Below the pieces are notes generated by a model, which saw nothing but the letters and a program-made list of their open reading frames with translations, was not told the DNA's origin and did no database searches. DNA of 64,000 nucleotides from Siccibacter turicensis LMG 23730. Its GTDB lineage: Bacteria; Pseudomonadota; Gammaproteobacteria; Enterobacterales; Enterobacteriaceae. A program made the translations under genes and the position numbers. Below, one piece after another: positions 7,999 through 18,448 of this stretch (positions are counted from its first letter, which is position 1; every line of letters starts with the position of its first letter). The stretch is taken from the NCBI RefSeq assembly GCF_000463155.2, contig NZ_AWFZ01000061.1, positions 108,535-172,534 of the forward strand. Direction: 5' to 3'.

Positions 7999-8313
7999 CT
8001 ACGGCAAATAAAATACCGGCGTCAGCGGCTCGCTTACCGGGCTGTTATCCGGATTGGCGGGCATGATGTCCCGCATGTGCTGCCACCAGCGCTGGCAGAC
8101 CTCGGTCTGCGCCACCGCATCCCAGCGCGCTTCCGATTCAATCTCCACCGTTGCGAACAGCAGATTCCGCTGCGCATCAAGCCAGATGGCGTAGTGGTGC
8201 GCGCCGTGGGCTTTCAGCACCGCTTCCAGTTCGGGCCAGATGGGGGAGTGACGACGCTGGTATTCGGCGTGCGCGTCGGGGTTCACCTGCATAACAAAGG
8301 CTTTACGGATCAT
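7999..8313 (-). CDS. rhaM: L-rhamnose mutarotase
   Basis: A 104-residue protein matching RhaM of E. coli in length and sequence ([22 protein letters not shown], catalytic His, and the WWQHMRDIM region). It interconverts alpha and beta anomers of L-rhamnose in the cytosol, feeding the isomerase. It is the last gene of the operon. Its ATG overlaps the end of the lactaldehyde reductase gene by four bases, and a bidirectional terminator lies just downstream. Confidence 0.95.
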   Translation of the reverse strand: MIRKAFVMQVNPDAHAEYQRRHSPIWPELEAVLKAHGAHHYAIWLDAQRNLLFATVEIESEARWDAVAQTEVCQRWWQHMRDIMPANPDNSPVSEPLTPVFYLP

Positions 8314-9458
8314 AGCGCCTCCAGATAGAGGTCGCGCACCTCGTCGCGGCTGGCGGTGCGCGGGTTACAGGGGGCGCACGGGTCGGCAAGCGCGTTGTCC
8401 AGCCAGCCTTCGATATCCGCTTTCGTCACGCCGAGCTGGCTGAAGCCTGACGGAATACCGACCCTGGCGCTGAGCTGCCGGATGGCGGTGATGGCGGCCT
8501 GGCTTGCTGCCTCCTCGGTCATGCCCTGCGTGTTCACGCCCATCGCCTGAGCGACACGGGCAAAGCGCGCCACCGCGTTCGGGCGGTTAAAGTTTTCGAT
8601 GATCGGCAGCAGGATGGCGTTGCACACCCCGTGCGGCAGGTTGTGGGTGGCCCCCGGCTGATGGGCGAGGGCGTGAACCAGGCCCAGCCCGGCGCTGTTG
8701 AACGCCATCCCGGCCAGATACTGCCCGCAGGCCATCATCTCGCGCGCCTCCAGGTTACTGCCGTCCTCCACCGCTCTCGGCAGCCACTGGCAAATCAGGC
8801 GAATCGCCTCCAGCGCGTTGGCATCGGTCAGCGGGTGCGCCCCCACCGACACATAGGCTTCCACCGCGTGGGTCAGAGCGTCCATGCCGGTGGCGGCGGT
8901 GATGGCTGGCGGAATGGCGACCATCACGCTGGCATCATCCACGGCGATGTCGGGAATGATATGCGCGTCGATGATCACCTCTTTGACGTGGCGCGCCGGG
9001 TCGATGATCACCGCGTTGCTGGTCATCTCCGCCGCCGTTCCGGCGGTGGTGTTGATTGCCACCAGCGGCACGCCGGGATGGGTAACGTTGCCGACGCCGG
9101 CGTAGGCGGTGGACGGGCCAGGATTCGCGGTAAGGATTTTCACCGCCTTGGCGGTATCGATAGGGCTGCCGCCGCCGAAGGCGATAAGGTAGTCGCAGTC
9201 CGCCTGACGCCAGGCGTCATACGCCTCCTGCACCAGCGTCTCGGTGGGGTTGGGAAATACCTTGTCAAACAGGTGGTACGACATCTGGTGGGTGTCCAGC
9301 GCGCTGAACAGGCTGTCCAGCAGGCCCAGCTTCACCAGCTGTCCATCGGTAACAATCAGGGCCTTGCCCCACCCTTTACCCGCGACCATCTGCACCATGT
9401 CGCCGATGGCGCCTGCGCCGTGCAGGCTGATTTTAGGAAGCGCCAGCATAAAGCTCAT
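8310..9458 (-). CDS. fucO: Lactaldehyde reductase, iron-dependent alcohol dehydrogenase family
   Basis: A 382-residue group III Fe-ADH like FucO. The NAD-binding loop [12 protein letters not shown] is present, as are the metal-binding residues in [14 protein letters not shown] and [12 protein letters not shown] (three His plus an upstream Asp). It reduces L-lactaldehyde, made by RhaD, to 1,2-propanediol under anaerobic conditions. In K-12 this role comes from fucO in the fucose regulon; here a dedicated gene is embedded between rhaD and rhaM. ATG 9458 has a good AGGAG; the upstream extension is not used. Confidence 0.88.
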   Translation of the reverse strand: MSFMLALPKISLHGAGAIGDMVQMVAGKGWGKALIVTDGQLVKLGLLDSLFSALDTHQMSYHLFDKVFPNPTETLVQEAYDAWRQADCDYLIAFGGGSPIDTAKAVKILTANPGPSTAYAGVGNVTHPGVPLVAINTTAGTAAEMTSNAVIIDPARHVKEVIIDAHIIPDIAVDDASVMVAIPPAITAATGMDALTHAVEAYVSVGAHPLTDANALEAIRLICQWLPRAVEDGSNLEAREMMACGQYLAGMAFNSAGLGLVHALAHQPGATHNLPHGVCNAILLPIIENFNRPNAVARFARVAQAMGVNTQGMTEEAASQAAITAIRQLSARVGIPSGFSQLGVTKADIEGWLDNALADPCAPCNPRTASRDEVRDLYLEAL

Positions 9459-9553
9459 GATTACTCTCCTTAAGAATAAAGCTCGATCCCCGGCGGCAGC
9501 ATTTATGCCGCCGGGGGCGTTCAATTCCGTCTGTGCTGGAGGCGGCTGGCGGC

Positions 9554-10384
9554 TTAGTCGTACAGGTTCAGCGCCGACTGCATCGGCGAGACGCCGAAAC
9601 GCTGACCCAGCGCAATCAGCTCCTGACGGGTGATGGTCTGCTTCATCCCGCCCATGGCGTAGACTTTTACCAGCACTTCGGCGGATTTCTCGGCGGTGTC
9701 GATCAGGCCAAACGTCTCGTCAAGCGTTGGGCCGCTGCCGAACACGCCGTGGAACGGCCACAGTACCAGGGCGTGCTTCTGCATCGCGTCTGCGGTGGCA
9801 CGGCCAATCTCATCGGTGCCCGGCACCATCCACGGCAGAATGCCCACCCCGTCCGGAAAGACCACCAGACACTCGGTGCTGCCTTCCCACAGCTTGCGGG
9901 TGATGAGATTGCTGTCGTTTTCCAGCACGTAGGTCAGGGCAATCAGGTTGGTGGCGTGGCAGTGCATGATCACGCGATCGTTGCCCTGGGTTGCGCGCAT
10001 GCGCTCGGCGTGCGAGAGGAAGTGCGCCGGCAGTTCCGAAGTCGGCACCGCATCGTGGGTTAATCCCCACAGAATGTGATAGCCCGCGCCATCGCTGTCG
10101 ACCTTCACAATGCCGAGATTGGCGGTCGGGTCGAGCTGCACGTTGCGGAAGAACTTGCCGGAGCCGGTGACGATAAACGGCGTGTTCGCCAGCAGCGGCA
10201 TCGGCTGGCTCAGGGCGATGTAGCGCGGCTGGGGGTGAAAATCGGCGTGAAACGGCGCGATATCGGCGTCACCCAGACGCAGCGTCAGGTTGCCGCCGTT
10301 GCGCTCGTCCCAGCCCTTCAGCCAGGCGTCGGAGGTGGCTTTGATCATGCCCTGGACAAACCAGGCGTCGAGAATGTTCTGCAT
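9554..10384 (-). CDS. rhaD: L-rhamnulose-1-phosphate aldolase
   Basis: A 276-residue class II aldolase nearly collinear with E. coli RhaD. It cleaves rhamnulose-1-phosphate to dihydroxyacetone phosphate and L-lactaldehyde. Zinc ligands are visible in VIMHCHATN (two His), plus a later His in [13 protein letters not shown]; the opening [20 protein letters not shown] is diagnostic. ATG 10384 follows AGGAACC. The gap to rhaA holds a palindromic intergenic repeat. Confidence 0.96.
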   Translation of the reverse strand: MQNILDAWFVQGMIKATSDAWLKGWDERNGGNLTLRLGDADIAPFHADFHPQPRYIALSQPMPLLANTPFIVTGSGKFFRNVQLDPTANLGIVKVDSDGAGYHILWGLTHDAVPTSELPAHFLSHAERMRATQGNDRVIMHCHATNLIALTYVLENDSNLITRKLWEGSTECLVVFPDGVGILPWMVPGTDEIGRATADAMQKHALVLWPFHGVFGSGPTLDETFGLIDTAEKSAEVLVKVYAMGGMKQTITRQELIALGQRFGVSPMQSALNLYD

Positions 10385-10410
10385 TGTCTTGTGGTTCCTG
10401 TTGGTACGGT

Positions 10411-10460
10411 GCGGAGATCTCCCCGCACCCTGACCTCTCGCCAGGGAGAGGAAAAGAGAG
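10411..10460. repeat. Intergenic palindromic repeat between rhaA and rhaD
   Basis: A GC-rich palindromic element with the pattern CTCCCCGCACCCTGACCTCTC...GGGAGAGG. A recognisable second copy lies between mtlD and mtlA (34097-34151). This is a REP-like family common in intergenic DNA of Enterobacter relatives and may stabilise the upstream mRNA. Confidence 0.55.
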
Positions 10461-10500
10461 GCGCCTGTTGTCGCGAAGCGCGTTTTCGGTCGCGGTGAGG

Positions 10501-11760
10501 TTACGCCCGTGCGCGCAGCACGCCGTTCTCGTATTCGCGCACGTTGTCCAGCCACTGGCTTCCCGCCGGCGTGTCGTGGCGCTGACAGTACATCTCCCAG
10601 ACCGCCTGCCACGGCATCGACTTCTGCTCCTCCAGCAGGGCAAGGCGCGCGGTGTAGTCGCCGCGGTTCTCCAGCGCGCGTAGCGTGTCGGTGGGCTCCA
10701 GCAGCGCGCGCAGCAGCGCTTTTTTCATATTGCGGGTGCCGATGGTCCAGGCCGCGATGCGGTTGATGGAGGCATCAAAGAAGTCGAGGCCGATGTGAAC
10801 GCGATCGAACAGGTTGTGGCGGATGATTTCGCTGGCGATGGCCTGGGTTTCGTCATCCAGCAGCACCACATGGTCGCTGTCCCAGCGTACCGGACGGCTG
10901 ACGTGCAGCAGCAGGCGCGGCACATAGAGCATGGCGCTGGAGATTTTGTCGGAAATCACTTCGGTAGGATGGAAGTGGCCGGCATCGAGGCACAGCGCGG
11001 TCTGGCGGCTGGTGGCGTAGCCCATGTAAAACTCATTCGAGCCGACGGTGTAGCTCTCGGCGCCAATGCCGAACAGCTTGCTCTCTACCGCATCGATATG
11101 GTGCGCCGGGTTGAGCTTTTCGCTGATTACCTCGTCGAGTGCCGCCAGCAGGCGCCGACGCGGGGCCAGGCGGTCGATGGTGATGTCCTTCATGCCGTCC
11201 GGGATCCAGATGTTCATCACCGACGGGGTGCCGAGCTGCTCGCCAAAAAAGGCCGATACGCGGCGGCTGGCTTTGCAGTGGTCAATCCAGAACTGACGGA
11301 TCTCATCGTTGGCGTGGGCCAGGGTAAAGCCGTCGGCGCTCAGCGGGTGTGAGAAGCAGGACGGGTTAAAATCCAGCCCCAGCCCGTTGGTTTTGGCCCA
11401 CTCCACCCAGTTTTTATAGTGCTCAGGCTTGATCTCATTGCGCGCCACCGGGGTGTCGGACTCCAGATAGATTGCGTGCAGGTTGAGGCGTTTGGGGCCG
11501 GGGATCAGGCTGAACGCCAGCTCCAGATCGGCACGCAGCTCCTGCGCGTTGCGCGCTTTGCCCGGGTAGTTGCCCGTGGCCTGAATCCCGCCGGTCAGGG
11601 TGCCCTGCGGGTTTTCAAACCCGGCAACGTCATCGCCCTGCCAGCAGTGCATTGAAACCGGCAGGCGGTCAAGCTGGCGCAGCGCCTCCTCAACGTCAAC
11701 GCCGATGGCGGCGAAGCGCTGTTTTGCGAGTTCCCATGCCTGTTCAAGTTGAGTGGTCAT
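10501..11760 (-). CDS. rhaA: L-rhamnose isomerase
   Basis: A 419-residue enzyme, the same length as E. coli RhaA, beginning [20 protein letters not shown]. It converts L-rhamnose to L-rhamnulose with Mn2+ in the cytosol. Metal and substrate motifs are intact ([51 protein letters not shown]). The start overlaps the rhaB stop by four bases (ATGA), so translation is coupled. A start two codons upstream is possible but less likely. Confidence 0.97.
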   Translation of the reverse strand: MTTQLEQAWELAKQRFAAIGVDVEEALRQLDRLPVSMHCWQGDDVAGFENPQGTLTGGIQATGNYPGKARNAQELRADLELAFSLIPGPKRLNLHAIYLESDTPVARNEIKPEHYKNWVEWAKTNGLGLDFNPSCFSHPLSADGFTLAHANDEIRQFWIDHCKASRRVSAFFGEQLGTPSVMNIWIPDGMKDITIDRLAPRRRLLAALDEVISEKLNPAHHIDAVESKLFGIGAESYTVGSNEFYMGYATSRQTALCLDAGHFHPTEVISDKISSAMLYVPRLLLHVSRPVRWDSDHVVLLDDETQAIASEIIRHNLFDRVHIGLDFFDASINRIAAWTIGTRNMKKALLRALLEPTDTLRALENRGDYTARLALLEEQKSMPWQAVWEMYCQRHDTPAGSQWLDNVREYENGVLRARA

Positions 11761-13226
11761 GCGCAAAGCTCCTTTTTCTGTCGTTTTTGCTGAAACTGCG
11801 CAACGTAGCGGGCAATTTCATGATCGGGATTGGGGGTCCAGGTGGTGAGGGCGTAGTTGTCACGCACCACCTGACGGAAGTCGTCAACGTTGTGCAGTTC
11901 GTCGAGGGTCATCAACTGAATGCCGATATTGCCGAGGGTGGACGCCTCCACCGGCCCGGCGATCACTGTGATGCCGCAGGCATCGGCACAGAGCTGGTTC
12001 AGCAGCGCGTTCTGGCAGCCGCCGCCGACGATGTGCAGCTGTTCGAAGCGGTGGCCGCGCAGGGCGGCCAGCTCGCTCAGCACCTCGGCGTAGAGCAGCG
12101 CCAGGCTGTCGAAAATGCAGCGCGCCAGCGCCGCGTCGCCGTCCGGCACCGGCTGGCCCGCGTCGCGGCAGGCGGCCTGAATTTCTGCGCTCATGTTTTC
12201 CGGGTTGATAAAACGATCGTCGTTCGGGTTGATGACGAAGCGGCAGGCGGGCAGGGCGCGGGTGCGCTCAATCAGGTCGGGCAGATCCGCCACCGCCTGC
12301 TCTTTCAGCACGCGCTGGAGCAACCACAGCCCCATGATGTTTTTCAGCACCCGGTAGCGCCCCTCCGCGCCGCCTTCGTTGGTGATGTTGGCCGCCAGCG
12401 CGGCGTCGCTGGTGTAGGGCGTTTTGCTCTCGAATCCCATCAGTGACCAGGTGCCGGAGGAGAGGTAGGCCGCGTGTTTTCCCGCCAGCGGCGAGGCGAT
12501 AACCGCGCTGGCGGTGTCGTGGCTGGCGACGGCGACCACCGGAATGGCATTGCCCTGCGGGCAGCGCCAGTGGCCGATAACGTTGCCGGGGTGCGTTGGG
12601 GTGCCGAACCAGCCCGCCGGAATACCGGTCCAGGCCAGCAGCGTCTCGTCCCAGTTATCGGTGTTGATGTTCACCATCTGGGTGGTGGTGGCGTTGGTGT
12701 ACTCCCAGTTCAGGTTGCCGGTCAGGCGGTAGCTGAAGTAGTCCGGGATCAGCAGCGCGTGCGCCACCTCCGGGAGCAGCGCCGGCTGCTGCTGCGCCAG
12801 GGCGTAAAGCTGATAGAGCGTGTTAAACGGCAAAAACTGGATACCGCTGCGGCGATAAATCTCCGCTTTGCCGGGGTGGCGGCAGGCCTGGGCCATCACG
12901 CCGTTGGTGCGATCGTCGCGGTAGGCGATGGGCAGCCCCACGCGTTCGCCCTCGCGGTTCAACAGCACCACGTCCACGCCCCAGGTATCTATCCCGATGC
13001 TGTCGGGCTGAATGCCCTGCTGGCAGACCTTTTCCAGCCCGGTGCGGATCTCCGCCTCCAGGCTGTCGAGATCCCAGCACGCATGGCCCTGTTTTTTTTG
13101 CAGGGCGTTCGCGAAACGGTGCATTTCGCGCAGGGCGAGCGCCCGGGTGGTGGGGTCGTATTCGGCAAGCATGACGCGTCCGCTGGAGGCACCTAAATCG
13201 ACTGCGACGCAATAACGAAAGCCCAT
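11757..13226 (-). CDS. rhaB: L-rhamnulokinase
   Basis: A 489-residue FGGY kinase, the same length as in E. coli. It has the ATPase phosphate loop [14 protein letters not shown] at the N-terminus, the catalytic-base region [10 protein letters not shown] near residue 235, and ADENOSINE motif [16 protein letters not shown] near residue 400. It phosphorylates L-rhamnulose at C1. It is the first gene of rhaB-A-D-(fucO)-M, transcribed from a promoter with conserved -10 TAGACT at 13257-13262 and an AAGGATC ribosome-binding site. Confidence 0.97.
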   Translation of the reverse strand: MGFRYCVAVDLGASSGRVMLAEYDPTTRALALREMHRFANALQKKQGHACWDLDSLEAEIRTGLEKVCQQGIQPDSIGIDTWGVDVVLLNREGERVGLPIAYRDDRTNGVMAQACRHPGKAEIYRRSGIQFLPFNTLYQLYALAQQQPALLPEVAHALLIPDYFSYRLTGNLNWEYTNATTTQMVNINTDNWDETLLAWTGIPAGWFGTPTHPGNVIGHWRCPQGNAIPVVAVASHDTASAVIASPLAGKHAAYLSSGTWSLMGFESKTPYTSDAALAANITNEGGAEGRYRVLKNIMGLWLLQRVLKEQAVADLPDLIERTRALPACRFVINPNDDRFINPENMSAEIQAACRDAGQPVPDGDAALARCIFDSLALLYAEVLSELAALRGHRFEQLHIVGGGCQNALLNQLCADACGITVIAGPVEASTLGNIGIQLMTLDELHNVDDFRQVVRDNYALTTWTPNPDHEIARYVAQFQQKRQKKELCA

Positions 13227-13524
13227 GTTGAGATCCTTCTGGTAATCACTGCGTCCAGTCTAAAAAAGTGCCTGGCGCTGAACCTTCTCCCCACGGACAG
13301 GCTTGCGGGCGGGCTGGCAAGAAAGCAAAGGTGAACGTGAGGCAGTTCACAGAATCTCGTTCCGGGCGTCGGCCAGCGGGATGTGATGCTCGCCGCATTT
13401 CCCGATCTTTCCCGCTGTTTCTTGAAAAAATGACAGGCTTTGGCGGTTTTACGGTCGAAAATTCAAGGTGAGGTTGACGACCCTTAATTACTATTTGAGA
13501 AAATTTCTCATCGCAGGGGGCGTT
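13227..13524. promoter_or_regulatory. Divergent rhaBAD / rhaSR control region with CRP-like site
   Basis: The rhaB side keeps the E. coli-like leader: TTTTTAGACTGG with -10 TAGACT on the minus strand (13257-13262). A CRP-like site CGTGAggcagtTCACA lies at 13336-13351, near the middle. RhaS and RhaR sites are expected on either side but I could not define them base by base. No credible gene lies here. Confidence 0.7.
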
Positions 13525-14361
13525 ATGACCGTACTACATAGCGTGGATTTCTTTCCGTCAGGCAACGCGCCGGTGGCCATCGAGCCGCGGCTGCCTCAGG
13601 GCGCATTTCCTGAGCATCATCATGATTTTCATGAAATTGTGATTGTGGAACACGGCACCGGTATTCACGTGTTCAACGGCCAGCCCTACACCATCAGCGG
13701 CGGGACCATCTGCTATGTGCGCGATCATGACCGTCACCTTTATGAGCACACCGACAACCTCTGTCTGACCAACGTGCTGTACCGCTCGCCGGACGCGTTC
13801 CAGTTTCTCTCCGGCCTCAACCAGCTGCTGCCTCAGGAGACCGAGGGCCACTACCCCTCCCACTGGCGCGTGAACCAGAGCACACTCAATCAGGTGCGGC
13901 AGATCGTGCAGCAGCTGGAGCAGGACGATGAGGCGTCAGACGCGCCGGCCCTCGCCAACCGTGAAATGCTGTTTATGCAGCTGCTGGTGATGCTGCGCAG
14001 AAGCAGCCGGGCAGAGGGCGCGCTGAATAACGATGCGCGGCTGAGTCAGCTGCTGGCCTGGCTTGAGGATCACTTTACCGAGGAGGTGTGCTGGGAGTCG
14101 CTGGTGGCGCGGTTCTCACTCTCGCTGCGCACGCTGCACCGTCAGCTAAAGCAGCAGACCGGATTAACCCCGCAGCGCTATCTCAACCGCCTGCGCCTGA
14201 TCAAAGCGCGCCACCTGCTGCGCCACGGCGACCAGAGCGTCACCGACATTGCCTACCAGTGCGGCTTTGGCGACAGCAATCACTTCTCGACGCTGTTTCG
14301 CCGCGAGTTCAACTGGTCGCCGCGCGATATTCGCCAGGGGCGCGATGTTTCTGGTCAGTAA
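13525..14361 (+). CDS. rhaS: AraC-family activator of rhaBAD and rhaT
   Basis: A 278-residue protein starting [18 protein letters not shown], the same length and start as E. coli RhaS. The N-terminal cupin-like domain ([21 protein letters not shown]) binds L-rhamnose. The C-terminal AraC domain has two HTHs ([19 protein letters not shown] and [22 protein letters not shown]). It activates the operons divergent to it and rhaT. ATG 13525 is chosen by homology; an in-frame start 57 bases upstream is not supported. Confidence 0.96.
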   Translation: MTVLHSVDFFPSGNAPVAIEPRLPQGAFPEHHHDFHEIVIVEHGTGIHVFNGQPYTISGGTICYVRDHDRHLYEHTDNLCLTNVLYRSPDAFQFLSGLNQLLPQETEGHYPSHWRVNQSTLNQVRQIVQQLEQDDEASDAPALANREMLFMQLLVMLRRSSRAEGALNNDARLSQLLAWLEDHFTEEVCWESLVARFSLSLRTLHRQLKQQTGLTPQRYLNRLRLIKARHLLRHGDQSVTDIAYQCGFGDSNHFSTLFRREFNWSPRDIRQGRDVSGQ

Positions 14362-14434
14362 CGCGAGAGCAGTCACCGACTTTTGAACGTCACGTGGTTA
14401 ATAATAAAGGGTTATTAGCCGCTGAGGTGATGCT

Positions 14435-15286
14435 GTGGGCAACCCGTTAATTCTTCGTAAAGCCGATTTTTTCGCCAGCGCCACGCAGCCGGTCGCCGTG
14501 GCGGATCGCTATCCGCAGCATGTGTTTGCTGAGCATACTCACGAGTTTTGCGAGCTGGTACTGGTGTGGCGCGGCAACGGTCTGCACATTCTTAACGGAC
14601 GTCCGTACCGCATCACCCGCGGTGACCTGTTTTATATCCGCGCCGAAGACAAGCACGCCTACGCCTCGGTCAACGATCTGGTGCTGCAAAACGTGATCTA
14701 CTGCCCGGAGCGGCTGACGCTCAACGTCGACTGGGGGCAGCACATCCCGGGCTTTCAGGCGACGAGCTGGACGCCGCACTGGCGGCTGGGCACGACCGGC
14801 ATGGCGCAGGCAAAGCAGGTGATCGCCCTGCTGGAGCAGGAGAGTAAACAGGCCGCTGCCGTGGCCAGTCACCAGATGGCCGAACTGCTGTTTGCCCAGC
14901 TGGTGCTGACGCTAAGCCGCCACCGCTACGGCACCGATAATCTTCAGGCCACCGCCAGCGAAACCCTGCTCGATAAGCTGATCACCGCCCTGGCGGGCAG
15001 CCTCAACCGGCCCTTTATGGTGGATGCGTTTTGCGAGCGGGAGCAGTGCAGCGAGCGCACGCTGCGCCAGCAGTTTCGCGCCCAGACCGGAATGACCATC
15101 AACCACTATCTGCGCCAGCTGCGCGTGTGCCACGCCCAGTATTTATTGCAGCACACGGAGCTGATGATCGGGGAAGTGGCGATGCGGTGCGGGTTTGAGG
15201 ACAGTAACTATTTTTCGGTGGTGTTTACCCGGGAAGTGGGGATGACGCCAAGCCAGTGGCGTCATCGCAGTCGCGTGGCGGCGTAG
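14435..15286 (+). CDS. rhaR: AraC-family activator of rhaSR
   Basis: A 283-residue RhaR. The N-terminal rhamnose-binding domain ([24 protein letters not shown]) is followed by a C-terminal AraC domain ([27 protein letters not shown]). It activates rhaSR transcription in response to L-rhamnose. The likely start is GTG 14435, seven bases after GAGG; an ATG five bases upstream is out of frame. It is co-transcribed with rhaS (73-bp gap). Its stop abuts the stop of convergent rhaT. Confidence 0.95.
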   Translation: MGNPLILRKADFFASATQPVAVADRYPQHVFAEHTHEFCELVLVWRGNGLHILNGRPYRITRGDLFYIRAEDKHAYASVNDLVLQNVIYCPERLTLNVDWGQHIPGFQATSWTPHWRLGTTGMAQAKQVIALLEQESKQAAAVASHQMAELLFAQLVLTLSRHRYGTDNLQATASETLLDKLITALAGSLNRPFMVDAFCEREQCSERTLRQQFRAQTGMTINHYLRQLRVCHAQYLLQHTELMIGEVAMRCGFEDSNYFSVVFTREVGMTPSQWRHRSRVAA

Positions 15287-16321
15287 TCAGTTCGCCATGC
15301 CCAGGCCGACGATGTTTGCGGCAATAATGATCACCACGCACCCCAGACTCAGCACGCTCACCGGTCGCCGGCCTGCCGCTTTCCACTCTTTGAGCAGCAG
15401 CCCCACCAGCCCGCCGCACAGCACGTAGAAGCTCATGTGCAGCATCCAGCTCATGTAGTCATACTGCGCCGGGATTCTGGCGTGGCCCCAGGCGTAGAAG
15501 AAAAACTGCAGGTACCACATCAGCCCACCCAGCGCGGCGAACAGCACGTTGGCAATCAGCAGCGGTTTCGCCACCGAGAAGTCGGCTTTTATCGACAGGT
15601 TTTTCACTTTCGCCAGGCGGATAAAACAGAAGCCCAGGTTCACCACCGCGCCGCCGCCCATGATCACCACGTAGCTTGGCAGGGCGACGTAGAGCGGGTC
15701 GACGCCGAGCGCCGCCGCGGCTTCATGCATCGGCTTCGCGGCGTCCATGGCGAAGGACATTCCGGCGGAGAAAATACCGCACATCACCGCCAGCAGCAGG
15801 CCCTTCTTGAGGTTGAACTCTTCGGCCCGGATGCCCATTTTGCGCTCTTTAAGCTGACCGGCTCGGGTGACGATAGCGACGCCAACCAGCGCCACGACGA
15901 CACCGAGCAGGGTCATGCGTCCGCCTGCTGTACCAATCAGCACGTCAAATTTCCCGGCGATGATCGGGGTCATCAGCGTGCCGACGATAAGCGTGATGCC
16001 GATAGCGATGCCGATGCCCATCGACATGCCCAGGTAGCGCATGGTCAGCCCATAGTTAATGTTCCCGATGCCCCACATGGCGCCAAACAGGAAAACCGGC
16101 AGCAGCGTCGAGAGGCTGAACCCGTCGTAGTAGGCCCAGAAATTGGGCAGCAGCAAGGCGCTGACCGTCCAGGGCAGGATTATCCAGGAAACGCACCCGC
16201 CAACCGCCCACATGGTTTCCCAGGACCAGCGCTGCACTTTCTTGAACGGGGCATAAAAGCAGGCGGCGCTCGCCGCACCCACCAGGTGCCACAGGATCCC
16301 CATTGTTATCGCGTTACTCAT
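15287..16321 (-). CDS. rhaT: L-rhamnose:H+ symporter
   Basis: A 344-residue inner-membrane carrier, the same length as E. coli RhaT, with about ten membrane helices and family-specific segments ([20 protein letters not shown] and [19 protein letters not shown]). It imports L-rhamnose with protons. It is monocistronic, convergent with rhaR, and expected to be RhaS- and CRP-activated from the intergenic region before sodA. Confidence 0.96.
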   Translation of the reverse strand: MSNAITMGILWHLVGAASAACFYAPFKKVQRWSWETMWAVGGCVSWIILPWTVSALLLPNFWAYYDGFSLSTLLPVFLFGAMWGIGNINYGLTMRYLGMSMGIGIAIGITLIVGTLMTPIIAGKFDVLIGTAGGRMTLLGVVVALVGVAIVTRAGQLKERKMGIRAEEFNLKKGLLLAVMCGIFSAGMSFAMDAAKPMHEAAAALGVDPLYVALPSYVVIMGGGAVVNLGFCFIRLAKVKNLSIKADFSVAKPLLIANVLFAALGGLMWYLQFFFYAWGHARIPAQYDYMSWMLHMSFYVLCGGLVGLLLKEWKAAGRRPVSVLSLGCVVIIIAANIVGLGMAN

Positions 16322-16712
16322 TTTTTTTATCCCTCAGGTTTATCGACCAACGAGACGGGGTGTCAGCACACGTCCCCGATAACCGAGTCTAAAGAGTGAG
16401 CAACAGCGGAACCTTCGATGCACTGCCGTGCCTTAACGAAAACTGGCAAAAATTCAGGGGGTGGGGTCGATAACGATCACAGTTCTCGGTTTCGTTTTCA
16501 TCGCAAGCAGAGGGTACGACGCGGCGAGGGGAAAATTCGGATTTTATGCCGGTAACTGTGATTCCTGGCTCTAAATCATAACCATAAGTTATAACCACAG
16601 AGAAAGTACGGCATTGATAAACATTTTCAAGATCATTTAATTAACTATAATGAACCCACTGCTTACGCGGCGCTTACACCTCTGCCGCCCGACAACAATG
16701 GAGATGATGATT
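16322..16712. promoter_or_regulatory. Divergent rhaT / sodA promoter region with Fur-box-like site
   Basis: The sodA side keeps the E. coli-like core: GATAAACATTTTCAAGATC (16616-16634), which resembles the Fur site of E. coli sodA, followed by -10 TATAAT at 16646-16651. Iron and superoxide control of sodA is therefore likely retained. The rhaT half should contain a RhaS site, which I did not resolve. No coding region seen. Confidence 0.65.
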
Positions 16713-17333
16713 ATGAGTTATACACTGCCATCCCTGCCGTACGCTTATGACGCACTGGAACCGCACTTCGATAAGCAGACGATGGAAATCCATCACACCA
16801 AGCATCACCAGACTTACGTTAACAACGCCAACGCGGCGCTGGAAAGCCTGCCTGAGCTGGCGAATCTGCCGGTTGAAGAACTGATCGCGAAACTGGACCA
16901 GGTTCCGGCTGACAAGAAAACCGTACTGCGCAACAACGCGGGTGGCCACGCTAACCACAGCCTGTTCTGGAAAGGCCTGAAAAAAGGCACCACCCTGCAG
17001 GGCGACCTGAAAGCGGCTATCGAGCGCGATTTCGGCTCTGTTGAGAAATTCAAAGAAGAGTTCGAGAAAGCTGCCGCTACCCGTTTCGGCTCCGGCTGGG
17101 CGTGGCTGGTACTGAAAGACGACAAACTGGCTGTGGTGTCTACCGCAAACCAGGACAGCCCGCTGATGGGCGAAGCTATCTCTGGCGCTTCCGGCTTCCC
17201 GATCCTGGGCCTGGACGTGTGGGAGCACGCTTACTACCTGAAATTCCAGAACCGCCGTCCGGACTACATCAAAGAGTTCTGGAACGTGGTTAACTGGGAC
17301 GAAGCTGCAGCGCGTTTCGCCGCTAAAAAATAA
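16713..17333 (+). CDS. sodA: Superoxide dismutase [Mn]
   Basis: A 206-residue protein, the same length as E. coli SodA, beginning [20 protein letters not shown]. Mn ligands are visible: His27 in EIHHTKHH, the His in NHSLFWKGL, and Asp and His in [11 protein letters not shown]. Gln in the [15 protein letters not shown] region and the late DVWEHAYY signature fit the Mn type. It dismutates superoxide in the cytosol. An in-frame upstream ATG at 16650 overlaps the -10 box and is not the start. Codon use is strongly biased, as for highly expressed genes. Confidence 0.98.
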   Translation: MSYTLPSLPYAYDALEPHFDKQTMEIHHTKHHQTYVNNANAALESLPELANLPVEELIAKLDQVPADKKTVLRNNAGGHANHSLFWKGLKKGTTLQGDLKAAIERDFGSVEKFKEEFEKAAATRFGSGWAWLVLKDDKLAVVSTANQDSPLMGEAISGASGFPILGLDVWEHAYYLKFQNRRPDYIKEFWNVVNWDEAAARFAAKK

Positions 17334-17352
17334 GCCGTCCTGAACGGAACGA

Positions 17353-17376
17353 GCCGACCCGAGGGTCGGCTTTTTT
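17353..17376 (+). terminator. sodA terminator
   Basis: Perfect stem GCCGACC/GGTCGGC with a CGAG loop followed by six T, 19 bases after the sodA stop. Confidence 0.9.
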
Positions 17377-17383
17377 ATGCCCG

Positions 17384-18286
17384 CTACGCGATGCCAAACA
17401 GCGCATCCACCTCGCTCAGCTGTGCGGCGGTTAATTCACCGCCCGCATTGCGTGATCGGGTCTGGCTGTAGCCAAACCGACGCGCTACCACGGTTTTAAT
17501 CGTCGTCACAAAATCATCCCCGATGGTGTAAATCGCCGAATAGCGGCTGATGTCGCGCTGTACCTCGCACAGCGTAGCCAGATCGCCCTGGGCGAAGGCG
17601 TCCCTGGCGCGGACGAACAGCTCCGGCACGATGTTGTTCAGCCCGGAGATAATTCCGCCGCCCCCGGTGAGCAAATTGGGAATGTAATACTCGTCGTAGC
17701 CCGACAGCACGGTAAAGTCAGGGCGTACCGCCTGGGTGGCGAGGATCATGTTGCGAGTGTGGGACTGGCAGTCGACGGTATCCTTTATGCCGGCAAAGTG
17801 CGGAAACTCCGCAGCGAGAGTCGCCACCAGTTCCGGGGTTAAATCGCAGCCGGTACGCGCCGGGAAGTTATAGGCAAACCACGGCCCCTGAATCCGGCGT
17901 CCCAGCTCACGATAGTACGCCAGCAGCTGTTGCGTGGTCTGGCCGTAGTAATAGGGCGGCAGGATCATCACCGCCTCGTACCCAACGCGGTGCGCCTCAT
18001 CGGCCAGCCGCAGAATGTCCGGCACGCAGGTGGAGGAGACGTTGACCACCATCGGCGCGGCGCGCATTGCGCGCGCTTCACGGATCAGCAGCAGGCGCTC
18101 CTCCAGGGTAAACGAGGCGAACTCGCCGATGCTGCCCATCAGCAAAATCACGTCGAGCCTGGCGGCGGTCAGACGTTCCAGGTGGCGAGCCAGCGCCGGT
18201 AGATCAAGATTTCCCTCGGTATCGAGCGGCGTAATGGAGGGGCACCAGACGCCATTAAATGCGGGCTGAAGAGTCACGTCGTTCAC
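17384..18286 (-). CDS. DapA/NanA-family class I aldolase or lyase
   Basis: A 300-residue TIM-barrel protein of the dihydrodipicolinate synthase family. Motifs are MGSIGEFASF (the GTTGE position), the catalytic Tyr in AYNFPARTG, and the Schiff-base Lys in GIKDTVD. This combination is common in YagE/YjhH-type 2-keto-3-deoxy-sugar-acid aldolases rather than DapA itself. It lies between sodA and yiiM, where E. coli K-12 carries the KDG permease gene kdgT, which hints at 2-keto-3-deoxygluconate chemistry. The exact substrate is not established. Confidence 0.8.
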   Translation of the reverse strand: MNDVTLQPAFNGVWCPSITPLDTEGNLDLPALARHLERLTAARLDVILLMGSIGEFASFTLEERLLLIREARAMRAAPMVVNVSSTCVPDILRLADEAHRVGYEAVMILPPYYYGQTTQQLLAYYRELGRRIQGPWFAYNFPARTGCDLTPELVATLAAEFPHFAGIKDTVDCQSHTRNMILATQAVRPDFTVLSGYDEYYIPNLLTGGGGIISGLNNIVPELFVRARDAFAQGDLATLCEVQRDISRYSAIYTIGDDFVTTIKTVVARRFGYSQTRSRNAGGELTAAQLSEVDALFGIA

Positions 18287-18448
18287 TCCTTATTTATGAA
18301 ATAGCGTTTCACTCCTTTTAGTGATAGCACTTCAGGTCCTCCTCCACCCGCACGGTGGTCGTATTTTGCACCGCGCATCGCGAATTTTGTTGCAAAGCGT
18401 CCGCGCAGCGGCGAGCCTGTGGCGGGTCACAGGCACAAGGAGTCGCAG

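Noticed and set aside
13268-13471. 67-codon frame in the rhaB-rhaS gap
   Set aside because: It covers the CRP-like site and the rha promoters, has no ribosome-binding site and resembles no family.
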